A stretch of 13,462 nucleotides of DNA from NCBI GenBank assembly GCA_001784535.1, contig MFRJ01000105.1:1748-15209 (forward strand). Reading direction: 5' to 3'. Under the pieces are notes generated by a model. It saw only the letters and a program-made list of their open reading frames with translations, did not search any database and had not been told where the DNA came from. Position numbers and translations under genes: made by a program. This document shows positions 12,954 through 13,462 of the stretch, one piece after another. Source of the stretch: Candidatus Melainabacteria bacterium GWA2_34_9. GTDB taxonomy: Bacteria > Cyanobacteriota > Vampirovibrionia > Gastranaerophilales > UBA9971. The number at the start of each line of letters is the position of its first letter. Within the stretch, counting starts at the first letter, position 1.

Positions 12954-13144
12954 CTAAAATCATTCTAAAGTAAAAAACAAATAATTAGAAGATGCTCAAA
13001 GTACTGATTTTAATATAATTCGCAGACCCAGTGTAAAGAAATGTAACAGTATATACTTTTTATGCACCTCGTAGATATTAAATGTTTTTATATAAGAGTA
13101 GTGGTGATGATAACAAATGAAGGTAAGAAAAAAGGAGAATTACT

Positions 13145-13462
13145 ATGGGTTTAGCAGCAAGTAGCGGAAGAGAATCAATGCTTACAGCAAGAAAAGCTGA
13201 TATTGAATTTAAAGTACAAGTTATAAACCAAAGAAGAACATGTTTAGCTCAACAAGCTTCAAATTTAGCAAGAGCTTTCGCTAACGCAATGTACCAAACA
13301 GATGATACAAACCTTTTAGGCGGATCCGCAATGACACTTGGATTTACCTCTCCAACATCAGGAGCAGTTCCTCAATCCCCTGTGGCAAGCGGCTGGTACG
13401 AAGCTCAAATGCAACAAGTTCAATCACTTGATAAAGAATTAGAACTTAGAGAAAAAGATCTT
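13145..13462 (+). CDS. MGLAAS-type helical protein, 3' end beyond the window
   Basis: An open frame starts with ATG at 13145, 7 nt after AAGGAG, and continues without stop to the window edge (106 codons). The product begins MGLAASSGRESMLTARKADI, then a helical region rich in Gln and Ala (residues 20-50), a Gly/Ser/Pro-rich stretch (about 57-80) and a second helix rich in Gln, Glu and Leu. There is no signal peptide and no tryptophan-rich or catalytic motif. From memory, proteins with this MGLAAS...TARK start occur as families in Vampirovibrionia; their function is not known. The gene is divergent from the Clp-N gene, with 191 nt between them. No close promoter can be named with confidence. 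Confidence 0.75.
   Translation, partial: MGLAASSGRESMLTARKADIEFKVQVINQRRTCLAQQASNLARAFANAMYQTDDTNLLGGSAMTLGFTSPTSGAVPQSPVASGWYEAQMQQVQSLDKELELREKDL

Noticed and set aside
13012..13019. TATAAT-like box upstream of the MGLAAS gene.
   Set aside because: No acceptable -35 box lies 16-18 nt upstream, and such boxes are frequent in AT-rich DNA; it is also 125 nt from the start codon.

Overview
The window is AT-rich, and its mix of genes points to a non-photosynthetic relative of Cyanobacteria (Vampirovibrionia/Melainabacteria, possibly Gastranaerophilales). The clues are a MenG/UbiE-type quinone methyltransferase, a YggT/Ycf19 protein, a FixC-FixX pair, Clp N-domains whose last third closely resembles cyanobacterial ClpC, and a 3'-truncated gene beginning MGLAAS with a TARKAD segment, an N-terminus I associate with that group. 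This placement is inference from memory, not the result of a search.

Layout from left to right. Bases 1-303 hold no gene, only two inverted repeats. A 36-codon membrane microprotein (304-414, +) faces a minus-strand pair, yggT then ubiE/menG (1471 to 468). A MITE-like repeat with imperfect terminal inverted repeats fills 1497-1615. Next is a compact minus-strand cluster: a hendecad coiled-coil protein (2936-2577), an unlisted 35-residue membrane microprotein (2573-2466) and MTA phosphorylase (2441-1632). Divergent from it is fixC-fixX (3069-4672, +) with an overlapping ATGA junction and a strong terminator. Two plus-strand genes follow, a divergent LOG-like Rossmann protein and a membrane-anchored seven-bladed kelch protein. 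Their upstream regions look duplicated. A small acidic protein made of two copies of one motif (6999-7373) ends at a hairpin shared with the convergent thioredoxin reductase.

The second half is mostly minus strand: an acylphosphatase - secreted hypothetical - trxB operon (9215 to 7409), with a second copy of the dispersed repeat lying against the acylphosphatase ribosome binding site; a hypothetical protein with a hydrophobic N-terminus (9889-9392); a Bax-inhibitor-1/YccA membrane protein (10715-10014); RNase P RNA (11235-10861); a degenerate WG-repeat fragment (11500-11366); and a stand-alone protein of three Clp N-domains with no ATPase (12953-11517). The MGLAAS gene starts at 13145 and runs off the right edge.

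Most of the window is core metabolism and housekeeping: quinone methylation, electron transfer from ETF to quinone, methionine salvage, thiol redox and tRNA processing. I see no phage, CRISPR array, toxin-antitoxin or defence island. The best leads for something undescribed are the ATPase-less triple Clp-N protein, the coiled-coil/microprotein/MTA phosphorylase cluster, the tandem WYD-motif protein and the truncated MGLAAS protein.
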